This document shows, piece after piece, positions 1 to 11,234 of a DNA stretch of 64,000 nucleotides; within the stretch, counting starts at the first letter, position 1; every line of letters begins with the position of its first letter. Source of the stretch: Nelumbo lutea (lineage: Eukaryota; Streptophyta; Magnoliopsida; Proteales; Nelumbonaceae). The notes below the pieces were generated by a model. It was not told the origin of the DNA. It ran no database searches and saw nothing but the letters and a program-made list of their open reading frames with translations. A program made the translations under genes and the position numbers. Location: positions 78,712,383-78,776,382 of the forward strand of contig JAKGHH010000002.1 of the NCBI GenBank assembly GCA_022828595.1, written 5' to 3'.

Positions 1-1525
1 AACTGATTGACATTTGAGGCATGCTCTTCAGAAGCCTGAGTTCTCAGGATGGTTGACGAAGTGGGCAATCGAGATGAGCAAATACAACATCCAGTTCGAG
101 CCGCGCCTAGTAATTAAGGCATAGGTCTTTCTAGATTTTGTCGCCAAGTGTACGTTCAACATGTCAGCTCTGAAGTGACTAAGCCAATTAACACATCAAA
201 TGCGTCAACTAGTGCAACACCCGTCCCAGTCAGGGAAGCTCCATGATGGGATGAGGAGCCTTAGATCCCCTACATTGATAGCTCGTCTAATCAGCGAGGA
301 AGCAGAGTCGGACTCATACTCTACGAACTTAGCGAGGTGAATCTGGAGTACACTCTCTGGTTTGTGTTCGAGGCGTCGAACAACAAGGTAGAGTTCAAAG
401 CATTAATAGTCGGTCTGACTTTGGCAAGGGAGGTTAGAGCGAACGACGTCGTGGTGTGCAGTGACTCTCAGTTGGTTATGAACCAGGTGAATGGAGAGTA
501 CGAGGCTTGGGAACCCACCATGTTGGCTTATCTAGCCAAGGTGAGAGAGCTCCTCCCTTGTTTCCACTCTTGGTTCATCCAACAAATACCAAGGACAGAG
601 AATAAAGAGATCGATGCGCGACCTAGCATTGTGAGGGTGTTGGAAAAGGTCACTCTCATGTTGATAGAAGAAATGAGATGGATAAATCCACTTATTGATT
701 ATCTACTCCACAAGACCCTACCAGCAAATTGTAACGCAGCCTAGAGGGTAGAGCATCAGTCAGCTCGTTATGTCCTTATTGTTGAGCAGTTATATAGGAG
801 ATCCTTCATGCTCTCTTACTTGCGTTGCTTGCGACGTTCAGAGGCAAGCTAGGTGCTATACGAGATCCATGACAAACTTTGTGGAGGACACCTGGAGGGT
901 AGGGCGCTCGCCTAAAAGGCACTAAGGCAAAGCTATTATTGGCCTACGATGAAGGCGGAAGCACTCGAGTTCATTCGAAAATGTGATAATTGCCAGAGGC
1001 ACGCCAACATACTTTACCAACCCACTGTAGACCTTAAGTAATTGACTAGCCTGTGGCCCTTCGCCCAATGGGTAATAGACATCCTTAGTCTGTTCCCACC
1101 GGCAATCGAGCAGAGAAGGTTCTTGGTCATGGCGGTTAACTACTTTATGAAGTGTGTAGAGGTTGAGTCACTGGTGAAATTCGCAACCCAAAATGTACAT
1201 AATTTCTTCTAGAAGAACATAGTATGTAGATTCGGACTACCAAAGGTGCTGATATCCGACAACTGGTGTGCTGGTATGGGGATCCAACAGAGTTTCACTT
1301 CGATAGCACATCCACAGGCAAATGGATATGCCAAGGTGATGAATAGGGCAATCCACCATGGACTCAAAGTTTAACTCTCCCTAGCTAAGGGTTTATGGGT
1401 AAACGAGCTGTCCAACGTCCTTTGGGCTTACTGTACTACAATCAAAACGGCTATTGGAGAGACCCCATTCAACTTGGTGTGTAGTATGGAGGTCATCATC
1501 CCTGTTGAGGTCAAAGTACCGACCT
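1..1525 (+). pseudogene. Ty3/gypsy (Tat-lineage-like) pol fragment: RNase H and integrase
   Basis: Decayed retrotransposon polyprotein that enters from the left edge. Translation in shifting frames gives the end of the RT-linked RNase H, then a second RNase H (337-744: SNNKVEFKALIVGL and CSDSQLV, the active-site acid still present), an HHCC-type integrase finger (CDNCQRH near 980-1000) and the integrase core (QWVIDI near 1070, LISDN near 1250, HPQANG near 1310), ending at TPFNL and IPVEV by about 1520. Several in-frame stops and a short deletion after LISDN make it non-functional. Two RNase H domains in this order are known for the plant Tat lineage. It matches the same part of the element at 3740-10191 but is clearly a separate copy. 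Confidence 0.85.
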
Positions 1526-1600
1526 TGTATATATTATATAATATATATATATAATATAATATAATATAATACAATATAATATAAAAGTTAAAAAAAAAAA
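1526..1600. repeat. AT microsatellite and A-run
   Basis: Alternating TA/ATA runs followed by an 11-base A stretch. It lies exactly where recognisable gypsy integrase ends and so marks the junction to the hAT-derived stretch. Confidence 0.8.
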
Positions 1601-3735
1601 AGAAAATGAAAAATAACATTAGTTCGAAAATCTCAAAATTGAATATTACATTCAAACTCTTTTAGTTTTTTCTCTCAAAACCCTAAAGTAAAACCATAAC
1701 CCTTCATCACTCCCTTCGTCGTCGTCGAACGCAGCCCGAGTAACCCCCATCGATCCATCACTGGTCACTGCCCCTCATCATCCAACCAATCACTAGCCTT
1801 TCATCCTAGTTCGGACATTGTTGTCGCTCATCTTGTCTTTCCTCTTAGGCTCTTACCTCTATCTCTCTTCTCTCAGTTTGTGACTCGCTGCCCAAGCAAC
1901 CACCATCACCAGCGGCAGCGTCAGTGATTGCGGTCGAGCACCAGTCACCAGCCATAGCTCAAGCTCAAAGCTCAAGATCAACACCGTCTCTTTCTCCTAA
2001 TCGCCCATTCGTCGCTGCTCCAGCTCAAGCAACCCTCAGGCCTTAATTGTCCAACATCACCAGCCTTGTGTTGTAACCCATGACTGCCACCAGGAACCCA
2101 TCGCATTCGCATCGCTGGGAACCCATGCTTGCCGCCGTCCCCTCCCTCTTTTCTCAAGGTAATTTGATTACAGTCTTATAATTACAGATTGGTTCCTATG
2201 CTAAATTTCTCAGATTTTTAGCTCTTTTTCTAATGATATAGTGATTTAGATTTTTCAGCTCTTTTCCTATGCTAAAATTTTTAGATTACAAATTTCTGAT
2301 AGTGATTTAGATAATGATTTATTGGTTTTTTGGTTTTTGGTTATGAGCTAGATTTTTTGGATTAAATGAGATAGAATAGATTACATATTTAGGAATTGGT
2401 TTATTCATTTTCTTATTATAAAGAGATAGAATAGATTACAAATTTTTGAATTCTGAAAGTGTTTTAGATAATGATTTATTGGCTTATTGGTTTCTAGTTA
2501 TGACTTATGAGCTACATTTTTCAGCTTAATTGAGATAGAATAGATAGAATAGATTACAGATTTAGGAACTAGTTTATTCATGTAGATAGTGGTTATGTTG
2601 CAATTTTTTTTGTCCTAATTCCTAAATGATATTGTGAATATTTATCGCTTCTCATTTTTAGTAATTTTATTTTATGATTATCCATTACCTTCTAGTTTTA
2701 AGCTTCTAATATTTTTTAAACTTTATTTTGTGTAATCTTTATTTAGGTTCCATTTTTGAAGAAAATATTAAATGTTTGGATCGGTTAATAATTCTTAATT
2801 TAGTACTGGACCAAATGCCAATAGTGAAAATGGTTAAAATGTGAATAGTCCTAGTGCTGCATTGCCTCCATTGGTCCCTAGAAAAAGAAAAAGAACATCT
2901 GAAGTGTGGAAGCATTTTGACACAATTCTTAATGCAAAAAATGAGGAAAGAGTTGTTTGCAATTATTGTAAACAATATTTTAATGTAGTAAGCACTAGTG
3001 GGACCACTTATCTAGCTAATCATGTCTTGAGATGTTCACAAAAATTCCCAAAAGGACAGAGAAATTGGACAAGAAATGTTGACAATTTCTACAAATGTAA
3101 GTGAGTCAACCCGTAGAGTAGAGGGATGGAGATATCATCCCACAAAGAATAGATATGACTTTGCAAACACCTAATCCACCATAACCAACCCTTTAGCACA
3201 ACATAGCATGAGTTTCTTGAGATTTGGGCTACTGGTCTTAATCCCATGTTTAAGATGGTTTCATGCAACACAATTATGAATAATTGCATGAAAATCTCAC
3301 TATTGATATGTGGACATCAAGGCAAAATATTGGATATTGTTGTTTAACTACACATTACATTGATGGTAAGCGGCAATTGAGAAAAGAAGATTATAGGTTT
3401 TCAAACTGTCAAAGAGAAGCATGATGTTGTAAACCTTATTAGAGTCATTAAAGATCTTGTTCTGCATTGGAACCTTGATAGTAAAGTGATGGTTTTCACT
3501 GTTGATAATGCTTCTGTGAATGATATTGTAATTAGAAACATAAAGGAGTGGCTTTCTGGGCAAGGTAAACTTCCTTTGTTAGGGGAATTCTTTCATGTGT
3601 GTTGCATAGTACATGTTTACAACCTCATTGTGCAAGATGGGTTGAATGTTGTTAGGCACTTGATGGGAAAAATTAGAGAATCAGTCAAATATGTACAAGG
3701 TTCAAACTAAAGAAATCTAAAATTTGAAATGGCAA
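1601..3735 (+). mobile_element. Truncated hAT-type DNA transposon (BED zinc finger family)
   Basis: A GC-rich leader-like stretch (about 1680-2158), a possible leader intron (GT at 2159, AG at 2745-2746) and then a decayed hAT transposase. The C-terminal dimerisation part is missing, because gypsy RT sequence begins at about 3740. I could not define terminal inverted repeats or a target duplication. A known trait of plant hAT genes of this type is a leader intron before a BED finger; the intron call itself is inference from the splice-like ends. Confidence 0.6.
2747..3712 (+). pseudogene. hAT transposase relic with BED zinc finger
   Basis: 2841-3104 encodes a BED-type finger: VPRKRKRTSEVWKHF, then CNYCKQYF and an H and C further on, the C-x2-C...H...C spacing of plant hAT transposases. 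3105-3485 has lost frame but keeps pieces such as MFKMVS, DGKRQLR and VIKDLVLHWNLDS when frames are switched. 3486-3710 is the RNase H-like core: VFTVDNASVND (an expected catalytic Asp) followed by HVCCIVHVYNLIVQDGL and IRESVKYV. Downstream catalytic and dimerisation sequence is absent. Closest in kind to the RICESLEEPER/DAYSLEEPER-type proteins, but it is a pseudogene. Confidence 0.8.
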
Positions 3736-3745
3736 AAAGTCAATT

Positions 3746-6680
3746 GAAGACCCTATGCTCAAAAACTTAGATGTTTTCGCTTGGTCCGCGGCAGAAATGC
3801 CTGGCATAGACCTTATGCTCATAACTCACAAGCTCAATACCGACCCTATATTCAGACCCATTAAACAGAAGAAATGCAACTTAGCCCCAGAACGATGGAG
3901 TGCGGTCAATGAGGAGGTTGAGAAGCTTCTCGCAACAGACTTCATAAGGGAAGTTCATTACCTAAGTTGGGTAGCCAACCCTGTTCTAGTAAAAAAGGCA
4001 AACAGCAAGTGGCGCATGTGCGTCGATTACACCGACCTGAACCAAGTTTGCCCAAAAGATTGCTTCCCCCTCCTCAGGATTGACCACCTAGTGGACGTGA
4101 CCTCGGGACACGAGTTGCTAAGCTTCCTGGATGCCTACTCGGGCTACAACCAAATCAGGATGGACCCGTCCGACGAGGAAAAAACCACTTTCATAACTGA
4201 GTTCGGCCTCTACTGCTACAAGGTTATGCCCTTTGGACTGAAAAATGTTGGGGCAACCTTTCAAAGGCTTGTGAATAAGCTGTTTCAGCCCTTAATTGGC
4301 ACAAAATTAGAATGTTATGTAGACGACATGGTCGTCAAGACACAGTTTTCACATCAATTAGTACAAGACTTGCAATCTGTCTTTCAAATTCTGCATCAAT
4401 TTAGCATGAAATTAAACCCAAACAAGTGTGTCTTTGGTGTCACCTCGGATAAGTTCCTAGGATACATCGTCAACCGGCGTGGTATTGAGGCCAACCCGGA
4501 CAAGAACAAAGCCATACTTGATATGAGACCACCCCGAAAAGTGAAAGAGGTTCAGAGGCTAAATGGCGGAATAGCCGCTCTGAGTCGTTTCATGTCTAAG
4601 TTAGTCGACCGTTGTCTGCCCTTCTTCAAGTCAATAAAAGGCAAAGGGTTCGAGTGGAACCCAAAATGCAAGCTCGCATTTGACAAGATCAAGAGATACC
4701 TCGCCAGTATCCCAGTGTTGACCCGACCTGAAGAGGGAAATGTTTTAGAATTGTACCTCTCGGTAAGCGACGAAGTGTCAGTTTGGTGCTGGTAAAGGAA
4801 ACAGATTAAGTCCAACGACTCATCTACGATGTTAGTAAAATATTGCAGGGAGCAGAAACAAGATATCCAAAAATAGAAAAGATAGCCTATGCGCTAGTCA
4901 TTACGGCCCGCAAACTCCGCCCGTATTTCCAATCTCATACCATCATCGTCCTCACCGACAAACCCCTGAGGCAAGTATTACTCAGGCCTGAGGTCTTTGG
5001 ACGATTAATGAAGTGGGCCATCGAACTCAGTGAGTACGACCTATAGTACAAGCCCCGAACCGCCATCAAAGCCCAAGCCTTGGCGGATTTTGTTGCAGAA
5101 TGCACGTTCAACTCCGAGGACCGTAACCCAGTTGAGCACAAGGCTCCCGGTTCTGGTGAGCTCGGTGCTCCCAGATCAGCTGAATCCGAGCCCCGTGAGG
5201 TTGCACCTAGTTCGGTATCTCTCCTGGTTAGGCCGAGCGCGAACTGGGATGAAGAGCCTTGGATCCTTTATGTAGATGGCTCCTCAAACCAGCAAGGCAG
5301 CGGAGCCGGTGTAGTTCTTCGCGGTCCGAGTGGCATGAAACCGGAGTAAGCACTATGCTTCGAGTTCACGACATCCAACAATGAGGCAGAATACGAGGCA
5401 TTGATAGTCGGACTAACTCTGGCGCAAGAGGTAAAGGCAAAACACATAGTTATCTACAGCAATTTCCAACTTGTGGTCAACCAAGTTATAAGGGAATACG
5501 AAGCCTGCGAGCCAACTATGATCGCCTACTTGGCAAAGCCCATGCCAGGCAGCCAAGTACATCATGAAAGACGGACGGCTGTACCAAAGATCCTACACGC
5601 TCCCCTACCTGCGCTGCTTCTGACCTCTTGAAGACGAGCTCGTATTCCACAGCATTCATGAAGGCCTATGTGGCGGACACCTGGGGGCAAGGCCGTCGCC
5701 CAGAAAGCACTACGACAGGGGTACTATTGGGCAACAATGAAGGCAGACGCCGTTGGGCTAGTCAGGAAGTGCGAGAAGTGCCAAAAGCATGTCAACATTC
5801 ACCACCAGCACGCTGTTGACCTCAAGTACCTCACCAGCCCGTGACCCTTTGCACAATGGGGTATCGACCTACTTGGGCCATTCCCGCCAGCAACAGGAGG
5901 AAGGAACTTCCTAGTAGTAGCAGTAGACTACTTCACTAAGTGGGTTGAAGTTGAAACTCTCGTAACCATCCCAACTCAAAACGTCCAGAACTTCTTTTGG
6001 AAGAACATAGTGTGTCGTTTCGGGCTACCTCGGGTGCTGATCTCCAACAATGGCAAGCAGTTTGAGGACATCAAATTCCAAGAGTGGTGCCACGACATGG
6101 GGATTCGGCAAAACTTCACGTTGGTTGTGCACCCATAAGCAAATGGTCAAGCAAAAATCACGAACAGAGCTATCCTCCGTGGACTAAAAGCCAGGCTGGA
6201 CCGAGCTAAAGGATTATGGGCAGACGAGCTGCCCAGCGTCCTATGAACATATCGAACTACATAGAAGACCGCCACCGGAGAAACTCCCTTCAACCTCACC
6301 TATGGCATGAACGCAGTCATCCTAGCTGAAATCGAAATCCCCTCACTTCGGTTGGAAGCATACAACGACAATACTAATAACGATGAGCTACGTACCAACC
6401 TCGACCTACTTGACGAAGTAAGGGACCTCGCATACATCAGAACCATGGCATACCTGCAAAGGGTTGCTCGGTACTACAACGCCAAAGTTAAGAAATGAAA
6501 CTTCCGCATCGGTGACCTGGTTCTCCACACGGTCATGGTAACCAAGTCCGGCGTTGGCAAACTCAGGCCGAACTGGGAAGGACCCTACCGAGTAAAGAGA
6601 GCACTTGGAAGAGCATACGAGCTCGAGACCCTGAAAGGTAAACAAGTACCCCGAGCTTGGAACATCGTCAACCTAAGGTG
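3746..6680 (+). pseudogene. Tat-lineage gypsy pol: RT, two RNase H domains, integrase
   Basis: 3755-4795 is a long open RT: MPGIDLM, KWRMCVDYTDLN, MPFGLKNVGATFQRL and the catalytic YVDD near 4315-4330. 4843-5095 is the RT-linked RNase H (GAETRYPKIEK, LTDKPLRQVL). 5250-5530 is a second RNase H (YVDGSSNQQG, NNEAEYEALIVGL), but the third acid is changed (SNFQLV instead of SDSQLV). 5640-6660 is integrase with CEKCQKH, GIDLLGP, LISNNGKQF and ANGQAKITN: the second catalytic Asp reads Asn and the Glu reads Lys. Stops sit where Trp, Gln or Arg codons are expected, for example in YDL*YKP and HP*ANGQ. It cannot make active enzymes. Confidence 0.9.
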
Positions 6681-7090
6681 ATATTACCTATAAGCTACCG
6701 AACTGGGCGAACTGTGAGCCGCTCCCAAAACCTAAGGGCCAGAACACCGAGGTAACAAAGACCTCGACACTACAAGACCAATCGTCTCTTTGGCATGGGA
6801 AAAAAAACTAGGGAAATATCCTACTAGCTATAACACCGAGCTGAGAATGACCTCGGGGCCTCGACAAGAAAAACTAAGTGTTAAATGCCAAGAGAGCAGG
6901 CAGCACGGGTATGAAACCCGGGGTGCAGATCGGGCATATAGTCACTTCGGGCATATAGTCAGCTCGACAATATAGTCACTTCGGCAAAAGGAGAATATTT
7001 GCACAACACTTGAACAGAAAAAGTATTCATTGCTAAATGTTTGCTTTACAGTGTTAAAAAAAAAACACAAACAAACAAAAACACAAATGA
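6681..7090 (+). other. Spacer between integrase and antisense ORF
   Basis: No conserved coding sequence. It contains a short repeated phrase around 6928-6985 (CATATAGTCA... three times) and an A-run at 7057. It is part of the gypsy element. Confidence 0.5.
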
Positions 7091-7092
7091 CC

Positions 7093-8894
7093 TCACAAGC
7101 CTGGAGGCACATCTTCCTCGCCTTTAGAAGGGACTTCGATAATACCCGAAGGTCCCACTTCATCTTTGGAATCCGGGTCGTCATCAGCTGTGGCAGCCAT
7201 CTTCTGAGTGATGCGCGAAGTGGTTATGGCACTAACATCGAGCTCGTGGTACGTGTTCCTTATCATCCATCGGCTCAACTTGAAACCCCCTCTGTACGAG
7301 CCCACCATCATATCATCGAAACGCAGCGAAGTGATATAATCCTCGACGACTTTCACCATCGCCTCCTCGACGGCCTGAGAAAAGATCTGAGTCTTCTCCC
7401 TATTATCTTCCTGAAGGTACTCGACCTGATGCTCCAGGTCCAACTTTAGGTCGGCCATATGCTGCTTCAAAAGCTTCTGCTCACTTCAAGCCCCTCTCCG
7501 CCTAAATTGGCAAAGCATGGATAGAGGAGTTCACCTGCCAGAACGAGGACAAATCAGCTCGGTAAAAAAAAAAGAGGGAGAGAGAGAGAAGAAAGAAAGC
7601 AAACACTACTCCGACTTACCACCATGGTGTGAGTTGCAGCACGAGCGCCTATTAGATTTGTAGGAAGATCGGCCCACTGCGCGACCTCTTCAGGGCAAAT
7701 GGCCTTCTTGCTTTTTCAGAGAGTGTAGCTCGGCGTCAGCACACTCCCAAACTCCTCGTGACTTCCCGAACCCGAAGGCACAACCCGAGTATAGGCAGTG
7801 TCATCATACGGAGCCCCTGCTACTTCCTGAACTGAAGGGGCCACCTCGGACTCCCTAGGAGGCTCCATTCTCGGGGCCTCAGGCTTCGCAACCCGGGAAG
7901 GATTGGTGCGGACCCGCTTAGCAGCTCGCTTCCTCCTTTTCATGCCATTGAACAGACTCGCACCTCGAGTATTCTCTGCCTCCATAACACCTGCAAAAAG
8001 GAGCTCGGTGTCAAAAGACGAGAATATAAACAAAAGCAAAAGTACCTTTATCTGAGCAAGAAACCTACCCAAACTCAGACCGACCTGAATGAGTTTATCC
8101 TCAATTAGGTAGACTTTGCATTGTAGCCCAAGACGGGCCCAGTTCCGGAGGCCCTTCACTGTGTCTTCATCTAAAGTGACACCGGGGTCAGGAACAGCCA
8201 AACCCCACTCAGTAGGAAACGGCCACCCTATAGCACTTCCAACCACAAAGTAGTCCCGCTTCCATGCCGGGACCTTATTTGGAAAATCGTGTAAGAGCTT
8301 GAAGCTCGGGCGAGGTGACAAGTAGTACGCCCTCCTACGCCCGGGCAGGGGACCCACTTGTTTCTTAAGCATAAGGATAGCAGAAAAAACTTTCAAATCT
8401 AAAGGAAGGTAGTGTTCACAGCACAGGGAGATGGTCCCGACAAGGTTACGGATAGAGTTCAGGTGAAGCTGACCTACAGTGACGCCGAAGTGGTTCATGA
8501 TTTCAACGATAAGAGGATGGAAGGGAAGGCACAGCCCGGCAACAAGATACTCCCAGAATATCACGATCTTGTCCGGACCATGCTCCCAAGGAAAGTCGCC
8601 CGAGGGCAAGCTATAGGCATACTCCCCGGGCAGGTTGAACTAGGCAATGAGGGACCAAAGCCTCTAGGGTGTCATAATGGAAAGCCCGAACTTATCTGGC
8701 ACCTGAACTTGGCGGGAGGTGGATGCCAAGCTACTCGAGGTGACCCGACCTATGGGCTCGAACTTGAGCTCTTCCTCAAGTTCTACCTCGGGCCCTGCCT
8801 CGGACTCACTAAAGATGTCGGGGGCAGCAGCTCGGTTCGTAGAACCAGCATCGGACCCCCCCAGAGGACTATCCGAACTACTAAAACTAGACAT
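7093..8894 (-). pseudogene. Antisense ORF of the Tat gypsy element (putative gypsy-type transposase family), spliced
   Basis: Read on the minus strand: an acidic Ser-rich N-terminus (8894-8664), a conserved domain (8660-8080: LPSGDFPWEHGPD, YLVAGLCLPFHP, DYFVVGSAIGWPFPTEW), a basic Pro/Ser-rich linker, and a charged helical C-terminal part (7470-7093). This matches what is known as the 'putative gypsy type transposon' domain of plant elements. Two introns are plausible: 8068-7991 (78 nt, GTAGGT to TGCAG) and 7619-7535 (85 nt, GTAAGT to GGCAG). Two amber codons, at + positions 8640-8642 and 8664-8666, and one opal near 7715 each fit CAG or CGA changed by C-to-T. A frameshift lies near 7490. 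The function of this protein is not known. Confidence 0.75.
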
Positions 8895-8912
8895 CGAAAC
8901 AAAGAGGGCTGA

Positions 8913-9339
8913 GGACTCACCAAGAAAAGCTATCAGACTACGAACAAGTGACGCGAGCTGACAAGCTTGGACGCGAGCTTAAGGATCAAATGTTGAAGGA
9001 TGATGAAGGAAAGTGACCAGGGGCCCCCCACTATTTAAAGCCACTATACCTGCACATCAACGGCCAAGACCGAAACCATCCAACGGCTCCCCGCGAAATC
9101 AGTTGCGCACTCCCCAAGGAAAAGACACTTTGGTGCGTGTTATTTACATTCAAAAATTTGAAATTGTTTACGCGTGTGAGCTACACGCAGCCCAGGACTA
9201 AACCCTGGTCGAACCAAGCGACCCCGGTTGAGCCAAGAACACAAGTAGGTTAGATCAGAGAAGTCGCAGATCGAGGCCAAAGTGTCTCGAGGCGAACCCA
9301 CCTGTCATCCCGTGAACTCCCCACGCCAGGTTAAGACCT
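8913..9339 (+). other. Gypsy region between antisense ORF start and polypurine tract
   Basis: No conserved protein seen. It may hold the promoter and leader for the antisense ORF, since that gene starts at about 8894 and reads leftwards. Inference only. Confidence 0.35.
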
Positions 9340-9363
9340 CGAGCATGGGGAGTGGGGGGCAAT
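9340..9363 (+). promoter_or_regulatory. Polypurine tract before 3' LTR
   Basis: The purine-rich run GCATGGGGAGTGGGGGGCAA ends just before the LTR start TGATGG. This is the expected place for plus-strand priming. Confidence 0.7.
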
Positions 9364-9824
9364 TGATGGAGGAAGATTTGACCCGACCCCTTGGCCATGC
9401 GACACGTGGAAGCAACCGAGAATGACTTGGCAGAAGCGTCAGCTCGGCATGGTAGCGGGCCCACAACCCGAGCTCTGAAAAAAAGAGTCACGAGCTCCCC
9501 GAAAGGAACCTACAGCCCGGGCCCCGAGCTCCCCCAAACAAGGAATCTACAACCGAAGCTCCACAAGGAGGAACCCGATCCTTACAAGGAACACAAAAGG
9601 CAAAAACTAAACTTTTATCCGAATTCAAGACTTCACCTCACACATCACTTTGGCTCCGAGTCGCCTGACTGAACAACCGTACCTGACACCCAGGAAACCC
9701 GTACATGGAGGCGGCGCACCTGACTGATTAGGGTCCGACACATGACAGCCGCCCTCCAATGGCCACCTTCCACCACCATCTCAGACGGGGCAGAGATGGC
9801 CCTAGCAACTGGCAGTGGAGGTTA

Positions 9825-9944
9825 TGACACCCGATCTGGTAGAGGAAGTGACACCCGATTTGACAGAGGTAATGATACCCGATCTGGCAGAGGAAGTGAC
9901 ACCCGATCTGGCAGAGGTAATGATACCCGAACTGGTAGAGATGG
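9825..9944 (+). repeat. 24-bp tandem repeat, five units, in the LTR U3
   Basis: Five units start at 9825, 9849, 9873, 9897 and 9921. Each begins TGAYACCCGA and carries an AGAGG-like tail. The array stops about 20 bp before the LTR TATA box, so it sits where promoter-proximal enhancer repeats of LTRs are found. Confidence 0.9.
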
Positions 9945-9964
9945 AAGTAAGTGTACAGGGTGAT

Positions 9965-9971
9965 TATAAAA
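9965..9971 (+). promoter_or_regulatory. TATA box of gypsy LTR
   Basis: TATAAAA followed by GGCCCCC, inside the 3' LTR and just after the 24-bp repeats. Its position about 600 bp into the LTR is suitable for the U3/R border. Confidence 0.6.
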
Positions 9972-10222
9972 GGCCCCCACCTCTCAAAGATGGAGGTATG
10001 TGATTCTTGCGCTTTCTGGTCTTGAAATTCTTCATTTCCCTTGCCTTCTCAAGAGCATTAACTTCAGCTTCGGAGTGTTCCAATTGGGTTCCTCCCCGGA
10101 AGTCTCCGTTTCCTTCCTTATTTCAGGCACCCCCGATTCCATCAGAGGCAAGATAACCGGCAGCTAGGACTGACCGGATTGCACACCATCAATCATCATC
10201 TATAATATAATTATTTTAATTA

Positions 10223-10324
10223 GTTATTTATTTTTTTGCTACAAGGGGCTACACAATAGGAGTAGTGCATCCCTTAAACCCATAAATCCCCCCAACCTAG
10301 GAGCGGGCGGGATTTGATCCCAAG
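10223..10324 (-). mobile_element. 5'-truncated tRNA-type SINE with perfect 16-bp target duplication
   Basis: Flanked by identical 16-mers ATAATTATTTTAATTA at 10207-10222 and 10325-10340. On the minus strand the insert starts at a B-box-like GGGATCAAATCCC and ends in an A-rich tail (AAAAAAATAAATAA). The A box is missing, so it is 5'-truncated. The B-box core and the tail style are shared with the SINE at 21967-22079, but the middle is longer. A long target duplication plus A-rich tail indicates LINE-driven insertion. Confidence 0.8.
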
Positions 10325-10340
10325 ATAATTATTTTAATTA

Positions 10341-10850
10341 CCTATAATTAAATATCCTATTATAAACTTAAACTATTATAAGATAATTATTTTGATTATT
10401 TGTAATTAAAATAATAATAATTATAGATTATTAACAATTTAAATATATAGAAATTAGATACAACTTAAAATATAATTTAAGTTTATCTATAATTAAACTT
10501 ATCTAAACAATTAAATTAATATTATCTAATTAATCAAACTAAAGTCAAATATAAAGTTGTATAGCGTTAAATTTATTTAAAGAATTATTTATATGATGTT
10601 AAATGGCATCCAATCAAAGAAGTAATTTATTAAGGTATGAGAAAAGACTATTTATTATAGTTATCTAAAACACATTATTAAATTAGCTAATATGGCTATA
10701 TGGGTTTTGCTTATGGCAGAGGTTGACCCTTGAACAAATGTTTAAATGGGTCTAGAGAGACTAAGTTGATCTTCTTTTTTACCCATAAATAGAAAAATGG
10801 GTCCTTGTTACAGGCTAGGGCAGGATAAAAAAACCCAGGTTATCTAAGCG
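10341..10850. other. AT-rich DNA, no gene seen
   Basis: Strongly AT-rich up to about 10700, then unique-looking sequence. No protein or transposon ends were recognised. Confidence 0.5.
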
Positions 10851-11234
10851 ATGTTTGGCATCGATGTCGTTGGTCCAGAAAATGGTGAGACATCGGCACC
10901 ATGTTGGAAAAATCGGTGCTCCAGAAAATGGTAACATGTTTGGAATAGTTTTTCCATAAAAAATGGCGCTCCAAGCCATGCCTTGGAAATCGAGAAGTCA
11001 TGGTTTGGAGCAACGCTAAAATTCAACATTTTCTCAATTTGGAGCTTGTTACTGCCAACGAGGACATGATGTGAACTTCCTATAATGGGTATTAGTGCTG
11101 ATAAAATATATGGAGCACAGGTACCAAACAAAAGGTTGTTGCCCTAGGAAACGTCTTAGCTGGTAGCAACATTTCCAAACAAAAAAAAAAGACCTTGTTT
11201 TCTCATATACAACTACAACATCCATGCCAAACAT
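10851..11234. mobile_element. MITE-like element with 22-bp imperfect TIRs
   Basis: The left end ATGTTTGGCATCGATGTCG and the reverse complement of the right end ATGTTTGGCATGGATGTTG match at about 19 of 22 positions. The inside (384 bp) codes for nothing recognisable. The exact outer ends and the target duplication are not clear, so the superfamily is open. Confidence 0.55.

Larger units (their letters stand above)
3740..10191 (+). mobile_element. 5'-truncated Ty3/gypsy element, Tat lineage, with 3' LTR
   Basis: Order on the + strand: RT, RNase H, second RNase H, integrase, spacer, a long antisense ORF region, polypurine tract, 3' LTR. The 5' LTR, primer site, gag and protease are missing; the left end starts inside pol, just before the RT. 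A large antisense ORF between integrase and 3' LTR and a doubled RNase H are traits reported for Tat-lineage elements (for example Grande-like elements). Base composition here is more GC-rich than the host surroundings. Confidence 0.85.
9364..10191 (+). repeat. 3' LTR of the Tat gypsy element (828 bp)
   Basis: The LTR begins TGATGG and ends CCATCA, a perfect 6-bp terminal inverted repeat with TG/CA ends. A polypurine tract lies directly before it. It contains five 24-bp tandem units and a TATAAAA. No second LTR is in the window, so age cannot be estimated, and the 5-bp flank (ATCAT) has no partner to compare. Confidence 0.8.

Noticed and set aside
8412..8912. 166-codon + strand frame
   Set aside because: Shadow of the antisense gypsy ORF, which has the recognisable domain on the minus strand.
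9742..10003. Open frames encoding DTRSGRG-type repeats
   Set aside because: They are translations of the 24-bp LTR repeat; no start context or conservation supports a protein.
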